Below, piece after piece: positions 47,727-60,084 of a stretch of DNA of 64,000 nt. Source of the DNA: Rallus limicola (taxonomy: Eukaryota > Chordata > Aves > Gruiformes > Rallidae); the NCBI GenBank assembly GCA_022605955.1, contig JAKCOZ010000021.1:15798161-15862160 (forward strand). The letters run 5' to 3'. Numbering within the stretch: the first letter of the stretch is position 1; the number at the start of each line of letters is the position of its first letter. The notes beneath the pieces were generated by a model. That model worked only from the letters and a program-made list of their open reading frames with translations. It was not told the origin of the DNA and ran no database searches. The position numbers and the translations under genes were made by a program.

Positions 47727-49380
47727 CAGCAGCCCTCACAAGCACTAGTGTAGCTGCCCACAGCCTTGACTCAGAGATACTCAAGTATCTCTAACACCAT
47801 TCCCACATCCTCATTTTTCTCAGCTCCTGTGCTGGAATGGCACTGCCATTCCTGTGCCCACACAGGCCCCCCCAGTCCACACAGATCTGCACTGGGGACG
47901 CTGTGTCCTTGGTTGTTTAGGGGAGGTGAGGCTGAGCCCCATGCTGAGACCCTGCATTTTATGGGTAAGCTTTCAGTGTGTTTCAGATTGGCACAAGAAA
48001 AAAACCCTAAAGTGATCCCAACTGTTACCACTCCTGGTTTCCTATGGTGAGACCCAAGGGGGCTGAAACGGCTCCTCTGTTGTCTGAATCATTCACTTTT
48101 TTGGGAATGAAACACGGTGGTGCCAGATGGGAGCAGCAGGGAGAGACCTCCAGGGGGGCTGGGGAGCTGGAAGGAGAAATTTGTGAGGTTAGAGAGGAGA
48201 ACAACCCCGATGAGCCTTTCCTGGGCATGGTTGGATGCCCCAGGATGCTGATGGACACACCCCACAGGTGGCCCTCCCCTGTGCAATGAGTTTGCTGATG
48301 CTCAGCAGTCCCCTAACCCATTTGTCCCTCCCAGGTAAAGCAGACCCAGAGCATCCCAGGTAGGAAGGACCCCTCTCTGTCTGACCTTGAGAGGGTGAAG
48401 CAGTCAGAAGCTCTCCCTTGGCTGGCTGGAAACCATCAGGACCCAGATCCAAACCCAGACATCTCCCTGGAGCGAGTGGGGACACAGCATGCTGGCAGAG
48501 CCACCTGAGCACAGCTCAGGAAATGCTGCAGTTCCCTGCAAAAGATGGGAGCCAGTTCAGGGCCCTTTTGTTTCCCTGTGCCCTGCAGCTGGCTGGCAGG
48601 GCAGCATCTGTCCCAGGGATGCTCAGAGGGCAGCGGGGCCCTGTGTGCCCTAAGAAGCCCCCTCTGTGCCCTCTCCCAGAGGGAGGAGAAGATCATAACG
48701 TGCTGGGTTTGCACTTGCTGATGCCAGGGGTGGGTGTGCTGCTGGGGGCTGTTGTTCAGGGTTGCAGCCAGTGTCCCCGGAGCCCCGGTCATGGAGGTGA
48801 CCAGGCTGCTCCAGGGCTCCTGGCACGGAGCTGGCAGGTGCCACCACGAGAGGGTGAGCACACGGATCTCCCAGAACGGGGACCCACAGCACTGGCACCG
48901 GTGGCTTCACCTGGGGCACCTGGCGAGTGAGGTTTCACAGCCAAACCTCTTCCCCTTCCCGTCCCGCACCCCCTCCGGCCACACCGAGAGCCCCCGGGCT
49001 GCGTTTTGGGGAGCAGCGCACGGGGCGAGGGCTGCGGGCGGCCGCGGGGGAGCCGGGAACAGCCCCGCGCACCCCGGCTCAGCTGAGCCGGGCTCAGCGC
49101 AGCTCAGCCTGTGGTGCGGCACGGCTCGGATCGGCTCGGCTGGGCTCAGCCCGGCTCGGCTGGGCTGGGCTGGGCTGTGCTGGGCGCAGCGCGGAGGGAG
49201 GTGGGTTGCGAGGCGCTCAGACACGGCCAGATGCGGTGCCGGGGACACCCAGGGCAGGTCCGCAGCCCCCGGGGCTGCCGGGGACGCACCACGGCTCCCG
49301 GGGAGGGGGCTCAGCCCTGCCTGGGGGCTGCCCCACATCCATCCCCCGCCCCAGCCCTGCCGGGAGCGGGGCGCTGAGCC
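47727..49380. other. Distal 5' flank of RSPO4
   Basis: Unique DNA turning CpG-rich from about 48950. A ggctc/gctgg pentamer repeat lies at 49085-49185. No exon recognised. Confidence 0.45.
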
Positions 49381-49394
49381 CGGGGGTTGGGATG

Positions 49395-49572
49395 GGGAGG
49401 GGGGGGGGGGGGTGTGGGGGGGGTGTGTGTTTGGGGAGGGGGGGGGTTGGCTGAGGCAGCGTCAACCGCCTGGCTCCACCCCCCCCATCGCCCCCCCCCC
49501 CCCACCCAACACCCCGAAATCACGGGGGGGGGGGCGGGGGGGGGGGGGGGGGCGGGGGGGGGGGGGGGGGAG
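49395..49572. repeat. Long G runs and C runs upstream of RSPO4
   Basis: G-tract blocks at 49395-49448, a C-tract block at 49479-49505 and a very long G-tract block at 49524-49571. Each block contains at least four G or C runs. The C block and the last G block face each other across about 20 bp. Confidence 0.9.
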
Positions 49573-49681
49573 GCTTCACCGTGACCCCGGCGCTGGGATG
49601 GCAGCGGGACAGTCGGACGGCGGCGGGACAGAGGGACGGTTCCCAGCCGAGGTGGCGGCTGGAGCGCGGCGGCGGGGCGAG

Positions 49682-49683
<2 letters not shown>

Positions 49684-49719
<36 letters not shown>
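49684..49719. repeat. (AC)18 microsatellite
   Basis: Uninterrupted AC dinucleotides, about 115 bp upstream of the RSPO4 TATA box. Confidence 0.97.
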
Positions 49720-49720
<1 letters not shown>

Positions 49721-49834
49721 CTCCAGCCAATTTGTTTGCGAGTTGCTTTGTTGCTGCTGGGGGATTTTTTTTCTATTATTATTATTTTGAAGGGGGGGGG
49801 GGGGAGGCGGTGAGGAGAGGGGGCTGGCACCGGC

Positions 49835-49842
49835 TATAAAAG
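49835..49842 (+). promoter_or_regulatory. RSPO4 TATA box
   Basis: TATAAAAG in a GC-rich setting, 323 bp before the RSPO4 start codon. Transcription would be expected to begin near 49863-49870, giving a 5' UTR of about 290 nt if it is not spliced. Confidence 0.65.
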
Positions 49843-49879
49843 CCTCTCTCCCCGCAGCAGCCGGCACTTCCCCACCACC

Positions 49880-49900
49880 ATGAGTGCTCCCCTGGCCTGA
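49880..49900 (+). promoter_or_regulatory. Upstream ORF in the predicted RSPO4 5' UTR
   Basis: ACCACCATGA is a near-optimal initiation context and opens a six-codon frame, MSAPLA, ending in TGA, 258 nt before the RSPO4 ATG. If the transcript starts at the TATA box, this uORF would be translated first and should lower RSPO4 output. Confidence 0.45.
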
Positions 49901-50003
49901 CAGCCCCTTCCTTGCCTGCCCGGGGCTCCCCGGCTCATGCCACCCCGAAGTGCGACTGGGCGCCTGCGGCAGCACCGGGGTGGGATGGTGTGAGCCCCAG
50001 AGC

Positions 50004-50066
50004 CGCTCTCCTCCCTCCCTCCCTCCCTCCTTCCTTCCCTCCCTCCCTCCCTCCCTCCTTCCCTCC
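50004..50066. repeat. (CCCT)n polypyrimidine tract in the RSPO4 leader
   Basis: Ctcc/cttc tetramers lying between the predicted TATA-driven start and the RSPO4 ATG, so probably transcribed into the 5' UTR. Confidence 0.85.
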
Positions 50067-50157
50067 CACCGCCCCTCGCTGGCTCTGGCAGGAGACGAGC
50101 CCACCACCCCGCTCGGATGCTTTGACTCCTTCCCTGCCCCACATCACTCCTGCCCAG

Positions 50158-53100
50158 ATGCTGTGGATAATATTCCTGTTGCTGTTACTCATCAGCTCCA
50201 TGGAAATGCTCACGCAGAACCGATGGAAGAAACAAGGTACCCGGGGTGGGGGGTGGGGGTGTGTGGCTGGTTCATCCCGCTCAGGTACCATGGGGTGGCT
50301 GGGGGACACAGGGCTGCTGGCCTCTGCCTCTCCTGCCCGCTCCAGAGCCATGGGTGATGCTTGCGTGGAGCGGGCAGGAGGTGTGAAATAGGGCTGATCA
50401 GCTCCTGGGGCTGGAAGGAGCTGGGAGCCACCAGTATCTTGACCCAGTCCCTTGGGTCCTGCTGGAGACCAGCTGCGGTCCCCTCTCAGCGCATGGCATG
50501 GGGCTGGCTCAGGGTAGGTGTGTGGAGAAGGCAATGCCCAGCCCCATGGCATTGCCTGCCCGGTGCCAGCCCTGCCCTCGGGGCTGGCAGGGGACAGGGA
50601 AGTGCTGCCTGGCATGAGGACCAGCTTTGCCAGCCCCAGGAGAGCCAAGCACGGTGGGGACAGTGCAGAACGGGCTGGTTTTCCAGTATTTCTCTTCTCT
50701 GCTTAACACATTAAGTGTGGGGGGAGTAAAACCTCCTGGAAGGATGCTGGGAGCCACTGCCTGCCCTCCTGCCCTGCCCTTGCCCTGAGCAGAAGCACCA
50801 GCAGAGCCACTGCCTGGTGCCAGGGTGCAGGGCAGGGGATGTGCTGGGGCTGTGTGGAGGTACGTGCACCTCTCCACTGGGCACCAGCTCCTGTCTCCTT
50901 GCCAAGCAGTGCTGGGCAGGGCCACCCAGCTGTGGGGAGCAGGGACAGGGCTGATGCTCTGCTCTGCGATGGGAACAGGTTGGTTTGGAGCCAGTGTGTG
51001 CCGAGGTAGGGACAGGACCTGGCAGACCTGGGGCTCTGGAGAGCCAGGGCTGGGGCCTGGACAGCTTTCCCTGCTGCATTGTGAAGGTGTGTGGGGTCAG
51101 CGGGCAGGGTGATGGTGCAGGTGGCCAGGCTGGCAGCTGGAACACCTCAGGAGCAGCCTGGCACTGAGAGGGGCTTGGGGTTCTGTGGGGCCAGCACCAG
51201 GCTGCTGCTGCTTGATGCCAGGCAGGCTGATGCTAGGGGACACATGCTGTGGGAGTCTGTCAGCACCCAGGGGTCTGGGCTCAGGTCCCTGCCTTGAACT
51301 CGTGTTGTCTCTTCCTCTATAACCAGTGTGGATGGGCTGGTGAGGTCTCCAGGCTTTGGGAGCCCAGAGCCCTGCTGCCACACAGGGACAGTGCAGTGCC
51401 TTAGAGCCCAGGGCAGCAGAGCTTGGCTTGGGGAGAACCCACCAGGTGTCTCTAAGCTCTTCAGGCCCATGGTTTTGGTGGGAGCCACATCCCGACGTGC
51501 AGCACAGCCCTCTGTCAGCACCTCAGCATCGCTCCTGGCAGCAGAGGCCTGTGCCAGCAGCCCCCAGGGCTCATGGGGCAGAGGAACAGGACCTGGCTGG
51601 TTGAGCTGTCCCTCCTCTTTGCACCGTGGGGCTGTTTTTAAAGCTGGTGATGGGAAAGAGACCCTGGAGCCTGCACGGGGCTCCCCCACCTTCCCTGCCC
51701 CAGATGAGAGTTGGAGGCAGAGTGGCAAAAAACCAAACCAAACCAAACCAAAAAAACAAAGAAAGAAAAATCATCAAAAAGAATTAGGGAAGGGAAAGAG
51801 GCTTGTAAATCCCTGGGTCTCCAGGGAAGCCGCTCCAGCTGCAGTCAGGAACACAAATGTTGTCAGCGTTTGGTAAATATGTAACAGAGACCATAACAAC
51901 TTAATGGATCCAAGGTGCTGCGTTAGAGCACTCTCAGCAGGCACAGCCCTGACTAAACCTCCTGGCCACACCGTGCTGTGCTGCCATCCCAGCCCCTGTG
52001 CCCCGGCCAGGGGACCCAGATGAGCCAGCTCGGGGACAGCTACGTGGCACCGCTGTGCCAGGGACTGGCTGGCACCAGGGAAAGTGGTGGCAGGGAGCAG
52101 CACGCAGCGCTGCAGGGCATCTCCCTGCCAGCATCTCCCCCAGCACTGAGCCTGCCTCACAGCAGCCCCTCTGCCCTGGCCACGGGGCCCTTCTGCTGTA
52201 GCTCCTGGTCAGAGAAGATCAGTGCCAGGGGTCCACATCAGCCCCAGCCTGTTCCAGCCGCAGGCACTGGGCTCTGTCCAGGTCAGCCCCCTCCTCAGGC
52301 CCTCACTGCATACAGGAAACCATCTTAATGCTCTTAAGATCTGCTGGCAGATGGACCCCGGGCCCCAAGTACATAGGTCTGGTGCTGCTGGCACTGTCAC
52401 CACCACACAACATGAGCCTTTGCCCAGGAGCACTCAGAGGAGCCAAGCAAACGCTTCCCAATGCAGATGGGCACAGCAGAGACATCAGCTGCCTGTCCAC
52501 AGGAGCTCGGTGGCCCCTTACAGAGATGCTCAGCCAGCCTTTGGGTGCAACAAGACACCAGGCACAGGTAGCCCACAGTACTTGGGGCTCCCAAAGTGCC
52601 CCAGTGCTGAGAACATCTCTCTGGGCACAGGGAGCCAGCTTGGGGAAGAGAAGCGGTTTGCAGTGTCTCCATGAGCCCTGCCAGGCTGGCACCCTGTCCT
52701 TGCCCCTGGGAGCAGAGCCCACCTTGGTGTGCCCACCATCACACAGGTCTGGAGCACAGCAAAGGCAGCCAGGGAAGCAGCCAAGGCTCTTGAGCAACCG
52801 GACAGGTCCTTATCTGGGGTCATCTTGAGTGTTTCCAAAATGCTCTCTGTCCCCTGACTCTTCACAGGCATCAACTAATTAAATCAGGTCAGAGCAGATT
52901 GCTACCTGTTCAGATGGGCTGGGAGCAGCTGATGGAGGGGCAGGGCTCAGGCCAGCACCCTTGGGCAAACCCCTGCATCACCCTCAGGGTGACAGAGGTG
53001 ACAATGCCTGAGCGGAGAGCAGCCAGGAGCAGTGGCTCTGCACATCCCCAGGAGAGGGGAGGGATTTGGGAGGGGGAAGTGGGAAAGCATTTGCAGGGAG

Positions 53101-56100
53101 ACAGGACAATGCAGTCACCCCCTGGGTTAGAGAGGGGGTTGGAGAGGGGCTGCCACGGAGCCGGGACCCTCCCCAGCGCCTTGGCCATGCTGTGCACACA
53201 CACACACACACCCCACAGCCCCCCTCCTCCATTCCCTCCCCCGCAGTGAGCACCGGCCTGCTGGAGAACTGCACGGGCTGCGTCCTGTGCTCAGAGGACA
53301 ACGGCTGCATCACCTGCCACCACCGGCTCTTCCTGCTCATCTGGAGGGACGGCATCCGCCAGTACGGGGTGTGTGTCCACACCTGCCCCCCCGGCTACTT
53401 CGGCCTGCGGGGCCTGGAGGTCAACAGATGCACAAGTATGTCCAGCTGGGACACCCCCCCTCCCGCCCCGCTCCTCCCCAGCTCCTCCCAGTGCCCCCCT
53501 TCTCCCCTCTCCATCCTGTGGGTCCCAGCGCTGCAGGGAAGGGCAGAAGCAGCATCCCAGCAGCTCTGAGCTTGGGGCAGTGGTGAGAGCTGGGAGCAGC
53601 CGTGCTGGGTTTCCCCCCCCCACTCCCCTCTTCCTTTTTCCCTTACCCAAATCTGCAGCCTGGAGCCCGAAGGTCTCCAAAGGGGCTTCTGGCTCCCAGC
53701 CCACCCGTACTGGGGCCGCTGGCTCTCACTCAGGCTCGCCGTGGGCTGGCCCCACACCTGACCAGCCCTCCTTCCCGCAGAGTGCAGGTCTCCCAGCTGC
53801 GAGAGCTGCTTCAGCAGGGACTTCTGCATGAAGTGCAAGGACAAGTTTTACCTGCACAAGGGCCAGTGCTTCCGGCAGTGCCCCCCCAGCACCAGGGCGC
53901 AGCCCGGCACCCGCGACTGCCGAGGTAAGCAGCACCCTCAGCCCGCCACCGCGCTCCCTGGGGGGGCACCGCCCGGAGCTGCGCGGCCCCCAAAACCCAG
54001 CCTGCACCCCTGTGTCGTCCCATCCCCCCCCCCCCCCGCAGAGCTGTGCGAGCCGGGGCCGTGGAGCGAGTGGAGCCCCTGCACCCACAAGGGCCGGACC
54101 TGCGGCTGCAAGTGGGGTCTGGAGACGCGGGTGCGGGAGGTGGCGGGGGCCGCCCGGGAGGAGGGGGCTGCCTGCCCCGCGCTGCAGGAGACCAGGAGGT
54201 GCCGGATGAGGAAGCACTGCCCGGGAGGTGAGCATCACTCCACCTGCCAGACATGACCCCAGGGGGCTGCTTCGCACCCCTCCAGAGCGACCCCCGAGGC
54301 GCGCCGGGGAAAGGGGATGTGGGGGGGGGGGGGCAGGGGGGTGGCAGAGCTCTGGCAGTGTGGCCACTGAGCCTGGCTGTCACCAACCAAGCATCCTGAG
54401 GCTGGTGGCTGTGCGGTTCTGGAGAAAGCCACCCTCTCAGGCACATGTGCTGAGCAGCCCCGGCGCTGGCTGCAGGGCAGCGTGCTGGGCTGGCTGCTCC
54501 CACCCAGCAGCCCCGACACCGCCTGGGATCGGCCAGAGCCCCCTCCCTCCACCGGCCTGGGATGGTGTGAGCTGCTGTGGTGAGACCAGGCTGCCCAGCT
54601 CCGGCTCCCATCCTTCCTTGTTCACAAAGGGAAAGGCACGGCCAGGGCTTTCTGCTTCCCAGTTGTGGATAAGGGAGGGTTGGGACCCATGGGGGAGGTT
54701 CCTGCAAAAATCTCCAAGCCCCTGAAATACCATCAGCGGTCATGGAGCTGGAGGGCATCACCCAGGGGATCCCTGATGGCCAAAGCTTTGAGAGGCGCCC
54801 TCAGGGCAGGGTTCTCCTCCATGGCTTGCCCAGCCAGGGCTCCTGCATCTCCTCCCACCATGGCAGCACCACCACCCTGGGGCTGGGGGCTCCCTGGGCA
54901 CGGGGCTCCCAACGACCTCTTGCAGCATCCAGACCTGGCGTGGTGTCTGGCTGGGCAGTGTGGGCACGTGGCTGGCCATGGGAACCAGGAGGTGGCTGAT
55001 GTCATTTTTGGATGCAACCAACTGGACTGAAGATGTTCTAATAAATCTCCACTTAATAACTGGCAGAAAGGGGGGTTGCACGAGATACTGATCTGTAGGG
55101 CCTGGAAGGAGATCTGAGCTGCTGGCCCAGCCCTGCAAAGGTTTCAGAGCTGCAGGCTTGCTGTGTGCCATGGGATGCTCTGGCCAGCACCACCAGCATG
55201 GTAGGAGCCAAGGGTGGTGGAGGAAAGGACTATGAGGAGGGGAAGAGTAAAAGGATGGAGAAAGGGGGCCAGTAACAGAAGATGTGCGTGCTGGGGCCGT
55301 GGAGCCAGGAGAGCAGCCACATCTCAGCGCCATCAATCATGACAGCACGAAGGAGCTGATTTCCTTCCCCACCCGGGCCCCAACTTACAGCTTCAGGGCT
55401 CCAGGTGGCATCGATTTCGGGGATGTTCCCCTCCCTGCTGGGCTGGGCTGGCTCTGGACCCGGAGAGCTGGTGACAGTTTGATGCGGCGAGTTTGGCGTG
55501 GGAGGGGAGGCTGCTCAGGAGCACAGCGTCCTGTGCCCAGCCCTGCCTGGCACACGGTAGGTCCTGGTGGCCAGGACCACAGTGCCAGCGTTTGGGAGGC
55601 ACCCAGTCTCGTGGGGTGACCAAGAAGGCAAGGACACCCCAAAAAAGTACTGGCAGCCCTAAGGCCATGATGATGGGCTCATGGAATGGCAGGGCTCCTC
55701 TCTCAAGGCCAATATCTGCAGTCAGCTCCGGAGACAGGTCTGGGGCCAAGGCAGTGGAAGGAAATCCCTTCAGTGTCCCACGAGCAGCCCCCGCTGCCTG
55801 CTGCCCCGGATGGCTGGGCAGGAGAGGGCATCCTCTCCCTGTCTGGCATCCCAGCCCCGTCACCAGCTCCTGGGCAGGCTGCTTGGCGTCCCCACCACAG
55901 CAGAGCGTGCATCTGCCCTCGCTCCCAGGCTCCTGCCCGCCCAGCCAAGTGCTGGATTATGGGATCCAGATGCTGGAGGAGGAGGAGAGGAGGAGGACGG
56001 CGAGTTCACTTGATGCAGCCGAGACATCCCCAGCCCGGGCGAGCTGGGGAAGGCAGCAGGACCCGACCGTGTGAGGACAGAGATTTGTGCCACCACTTCT

Positions 56101-57452
56101 GAGCTGTCCCCAGGCAGCTGGAAGGGAGCAGCATCCCTGCTTGGCCAGGGCACCAAACCCCTCACGCTGCTGTAAATCTGCCTGGTGTGTCTGCCGGGCT
56201 CTCCAGGCGCTCGGCGTCCGTGCTGTGCCCTCTCCTTTGTGGGTGGCAACTGTCTGGGAGATCAGAGCTGAGAAACAGAGGAGGAAAAGGGCTGGAGCCC
56301 TGGGAAGGGATCGGTGACCACAGCACTGCCCAGTCGCTGTCCCTGTGCCCCTCGTGCTGGGGATGTGTGGAGAGACCAGCATCAGGTCAACCCCCCTTCT
56401 CCGTGTCACTCAGCTCGGGCTCAGCAGAGCATGTGGTGGGCACGGGAGTAGCTGAAGCTGCCAAGTTTTTGGGCAGCCATCCCACCCCACAGCACGAGCT
56501 CCCCTTCCCGTTGGAGCTGTGGCACGGCGGGGCTGATCCTGCACCCCTGTTGGGTGTCTTGGCACTGACCCCTCGGCCAGTGGAGCTGGGAGATGGAGGG
56601 TGCTTGGGGCAGCTGCTCAGGGTGCGCAGAGATTTGGGTCCCAGTTGCCTGACCGTGCCACACCACGCCCCTGGCAGGCTGTCTGTGGGTCAGTGGTACG
56701 GGGACGTGGCTGGGCTCCACTGTGGAGAGGCTGTGGCACCTGGACTGGGAGCATCCATGCCAGGAGAGCATCCCCAGGGAGATCATCCCCAGGGAGATCA
56801 AACCCAAGGAGATCATCCCCAAGGAGATCATCCTCACCTCTGCATGGATGCACCCTGAGGACACCCCACTGTGCCCAAACCCTCCTGGGGGCCATCTGGG
56901 CCCTGCACAAGCTCATGGCTGTGGGCAGCAGTGTCTCTGGAGGGGAGGGACAGCCCTGAACTGCAGCAGAGCCAGGCACGGCCTCAGCATCGATTTGAGG
57001 TGCTGGTGCAGCCGCTGTCCTGCTCAGACATCCCTGGTCCCCGCTCAGGGAGAAGTTGGGGTCTCTCAGGGGACCCCCACTGATTTGGCTGAGCTGGCCC
57101 CAGCCTGTTCCTGGAGATTCTGGGGGTATCAGGATTTAGGGTCTGGCCAGGGCTGTCCCTCTGTCCATCCCGCTGGCGCACCCAGATCACCTGCAGACCC
57201 ACACTGCTCTTGGGTGACCTGGAGGGGGCTCTGGGATCCCCCCCAGATTGGGAAGAGAGCCCTGTGCTAAGACCCGAGGGAGGATGTGGGATCTGCATCC
57301 CATGGACCGGTCTTGGGCCAGATCCTTCTACCAGCCCCAGAAGCAAGCCTTCCTTTTCTCCTCCTTTTTCTGTTCCAGAGAAAACTGAACCCAAAAACAA
57401 AGGCAAAAAGCGGCAGAAGAAGCCGAAGCCAGACCTGCCCGTGGGTACCTAG
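50158..57452 (+). CDS. RSPO4: RSPO4, R-spondin 4 (5 coding exons, complete, 223 aa)
   Basis: Secreted Wnt potentiator that bridges LGR4/5/6 and the ubiquitin ligases ZNRF3/RNF43; in humans its loss causes absent nails. Coding exons: 50158-50236, 53247-53435, 53781-53924, 54042-54227, 57379-57452. All borders are GT-AG and phases agree (672 nt). Residues 1-20 form a Leu-rich signal peptide. Furin-like repeat 1 (about 35-88) has CTGCVLCSEDNGC and GIRQYGVC, with the Arg and Gln used for ligase binding in R-spondins. Repeat 2 is about 91-135. The thrombospondin type 1 domain (about 140-197) has WSEWSPC, and the tail (201-223) is Lys-rich. The spelling IRQYG...GLRGLEVNRC points to RSPO4 rather than RSPO1-3. 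The thrombospondin domain has one Cys more than expected (Cys160). One exon per domain matches the family. Confidence 0.95.
50237..53246 (+). other. RSPO4: RSPO4 intron 1
   Basis: Intron of 3.0 kb with no nested gene seen. An A-rich patch lies at 51727-51780. A (CA)n run at 53195-53211 sits just before the acceptor, and the cacag at its end is a possible weak alternative acceptor. Confidence 0.6.
54228..57378 (+). other. RSPO4: RSPO4 intron 4 with 18-bp tandem repeat
   Basis: Intron of 3.15 kb. At about 56765-56832 there are four to five head-to-tail copies of an 18-bp unit (ggagatcatccccaag type). No other exon is recognised in the intron. Confidence 0.6.
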
Positions 57453-58421
57453 CAGCACCGGCCCCGGCCCCGCCCCGGCAGCGGCCCCGGCAGCGGGGGC
57501 AGCGCGGCAGGAGCCGGTCGGGAGCTCCCCGTGTCGCTGGCCCATGGCACAGGGAGCTCCCAGCCAGCTCCTGCCGTGCTGCCCTGGCCACGTCGCCCCT
57601 GGTTTTCCATCCGCAGAATAATTGCACAATTTTCTCCCCCACCCCTCCCCCCCCCCCACCCCCACCCCCACCCCCACCCCACCCCCCTTTTTCCTTTTTT
57701 CTTTTGAGACAATTTATGGCCTGTAAAACATTTCCTTTTCAGAAAATCTAATTTGCAGTGTCCAAAGCACTGCCCTGGGGCTCGGGGAGGGGGTGGCTCC
57801 TTTATTTTATTTCGGTTTTCCCCTCTCCCCCAGCCTGCTTGGTCCCTTCCTTTGCTCTAGCCGGGTGGGATGGAGTTGGTCCCGGTGTTGGACCTCACTG
57901 GTGAAGAGGATGCTGGCCTGGGTACCGTCCCCCAAGGCTGGGAGATGCCCTGTGCCTGTGGTGTCCCAATTGCACAGGGGTGCTGAGCTGCTCTGGGGGC
58001 CAGATTGGGTCCCCCATCCTCAGCCGCTGGACAGCAGGACCCTCAGGGCTGGGACCTCGCTGGGGACAGTACCATCACTCACTGCAATCCGACCTGGTGC
58101 TCAGCATCCCCAGTGGCACAACCGTGGGCCAAATCCTGCCATCCTCCAGAAGGGCTGAAGGAGCTTCTTTCACCAGCTGGATGTAGGCTCAGGAGTTTGG
58201 GGTGGCTGTGGCCATCTGTGGTCTGGAACAGGGACACACACCACCCCACTGCAGCTGCTGGATGAGCCCGGGCAGGGGATGCTGCTGCCTCCTGCATCCC
58301 TTGGATGGGATGTGCTGGGAGCAGCCACTGCTGCCCCCTCTCAACCATCACCTGGGGGGTGACCCAGGGGTGCTGAGCTCAGCCAGGACACTCCACTCCA
58401 TCCCTCCAAGCCAGAAATAAA
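57453..58421 (+). other. RSPO4: Probable RSPO4 3' UTR with AATAAA
   Basis: After the TAG at 57450-57452 comes a C-rich run (57646-57690) and AT-richer DNA. AATAAA at 58416-58421 is the first canonical poly(A) signal; another lies at 58710-58715. Confidence 0.5.
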
Positions 58422-60075
58422 CAGTGTACATCCACGGGGAACAGAGGGCTGCAGCAGCACGTTTAATAGGCGTTTGTCCAAATTCCTACCCAGCCACAGG
58501 CATTTCTGTACGGGGAGGGGGGAGGGGGGGTGCCGGGGTCAGAGCCCCCTTGTCCCCACTGTGAGTGTTGGGCAGGGGGAGGCCGGGTCCGACACTGGGG
58601 GGCTGCAGGGGCAGAGTCTCTTCAGGGCCAGGGCACTGGGTGTCAGCAGTGAGCTGGCCCCAGGAGCAGCACGAAGCCACCGGGCAGCTACTCGGTTTGC
58701 TTAATGTCAAATAAACATATTCAAGCCTCCGGCATCCCTTTTGCCTCCCTGTTTTACTCATTTCCGAGGGATGAGGAGGTTCCTCCTGCATCCCTTGGCC
58801 CTGCTGCAGGCAACGCAGCTGTCAGGATTGGTCCCCTCCATCCTGGGACCTGCAGCACAGCTCTCCAGGGGTGGGGGCACCCTGCCCCCCTTACCCCCAG
58901 GCTCCAGGGCCTCTGGAAAGATTTCCTCTGAAAGGTTTGATTTAAAGCCTTACCAGCGTTAATTACTCGGTGCCTGAGCCAGTGGTGAGCAGCATCACCT
59001 GGGCTGCTGCCCTGAAGGTGTGTGGGGCTCATCTGGCTGGTCACTAATTACACTGATGAGTCTCGCTGGGTCCCCTCAGAGAGACAGCCAGGTCCCTCTG
59101 AAGGGACAACCCCAGCACGCTGGCCCCACAGCAGCTCTGGCAGCTGCTTCGAGCACCCCACTCACTGGGCAGCCCTTCTCCATGCTACAGATGCTGCTCC
59201 CACCAACTGCTCCAGCAACGGTCCTCACAGCATCCCCAGCCAGCCCGCAGTGACTGGGACAGCAACGAGGTCCCTTCCCCGGCCCCATGGCATGTGGGGA
59301 CATGCAAGCCCTGTGTTGGGAGGAAACCACCCTCTCCTGAGACGTCTGGGCATCTCCCATGCCTGGGGAAGCCTGCTCTCCTACGCCAGCCCATCCCCTC
59401 TGCTGTGCTTGTCCCCTCCTGGGGAAACCAGTGTAGAGCCAACCCAGCGCATAGGCTGGTGGCCACGGTGGATCTGGGCACCTCAAGTCCTGTGCAGGGT
59501 CTGCCTGGGTCCTGCCAAGCTCTGCCCAGGGCACAGCCCCCATCACGGTCCCCACAGGCTCGTCCCAGCGGCCGGAGCAGCCAAACCCAGGCCTGGCTCC
59601 CTCCAGCGTTATAAATAGCTGGGAGGTGGGGAGGGAGCTCAGCTCCCCGGGATGGGGGCACGCAGGGGGCAGCGGGTGGGTGCTGACTGTGGGGGGACTC
59701 ACGTGGGTGCCCGGGATGGAGGCTGGGAGGGCTGGGTGCCGGTGCCAGCCGCTGGGACACGCTGGCTGGGAGCGCTGCCCCGTCCCAGGAGGTGCAATGA
59801 GCTGCACAGAGGCCGGCTCAGGGTGGGGGTTGGGGGGGGACGGGGACATGGGGTGCGTGCGGCCGGGGGAGGGACAGAGGCTGCTTTTGGGAGTGTGTGT
59901 GTGTGTGTGAGACATTTATAGATCACGTGTGAAACTTGATCTCCCCGCAGTGGGCTAAGGGAGAAAAAAGATAGAAGTATTGTTTTTAAACAGATTTTTT
60001 CCTTTGTTTTTCTTTTCTTTCCTTTTTTTTTTTTTTTTTTTTCCTCCTTTTCCTCCCCCTCTCCCCCTGCAAGGC
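58422..60075. other. Intergenic DNA between RSPO4 and ANGPT4
   Basis: No gene seen. Near the right end are a (TG)n run (59894-59909) and a long T/C-rich block (59990-60070) just upstream of the ANGPT4 promoter. Confidence 0.5.
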
Positions 60076-60084
60076 TGATAAAAG
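60076..60084 (+). promoter_or_regulatory. TATA-like element of ANGPT4
   Basis: GATAAAAGG directly after a pyrimidine tract, about 180 bp before the ANGPT4 ATG. Spacing fits a start site near 60110 with a leader of about 150 nt. Confidence 0.5.

Noticed and set aside
47135..47784. Asp-Gly-Trp-Met repeat protein on the minus strand
   Set aside because: Direct translation of a CCAT microsatellite.
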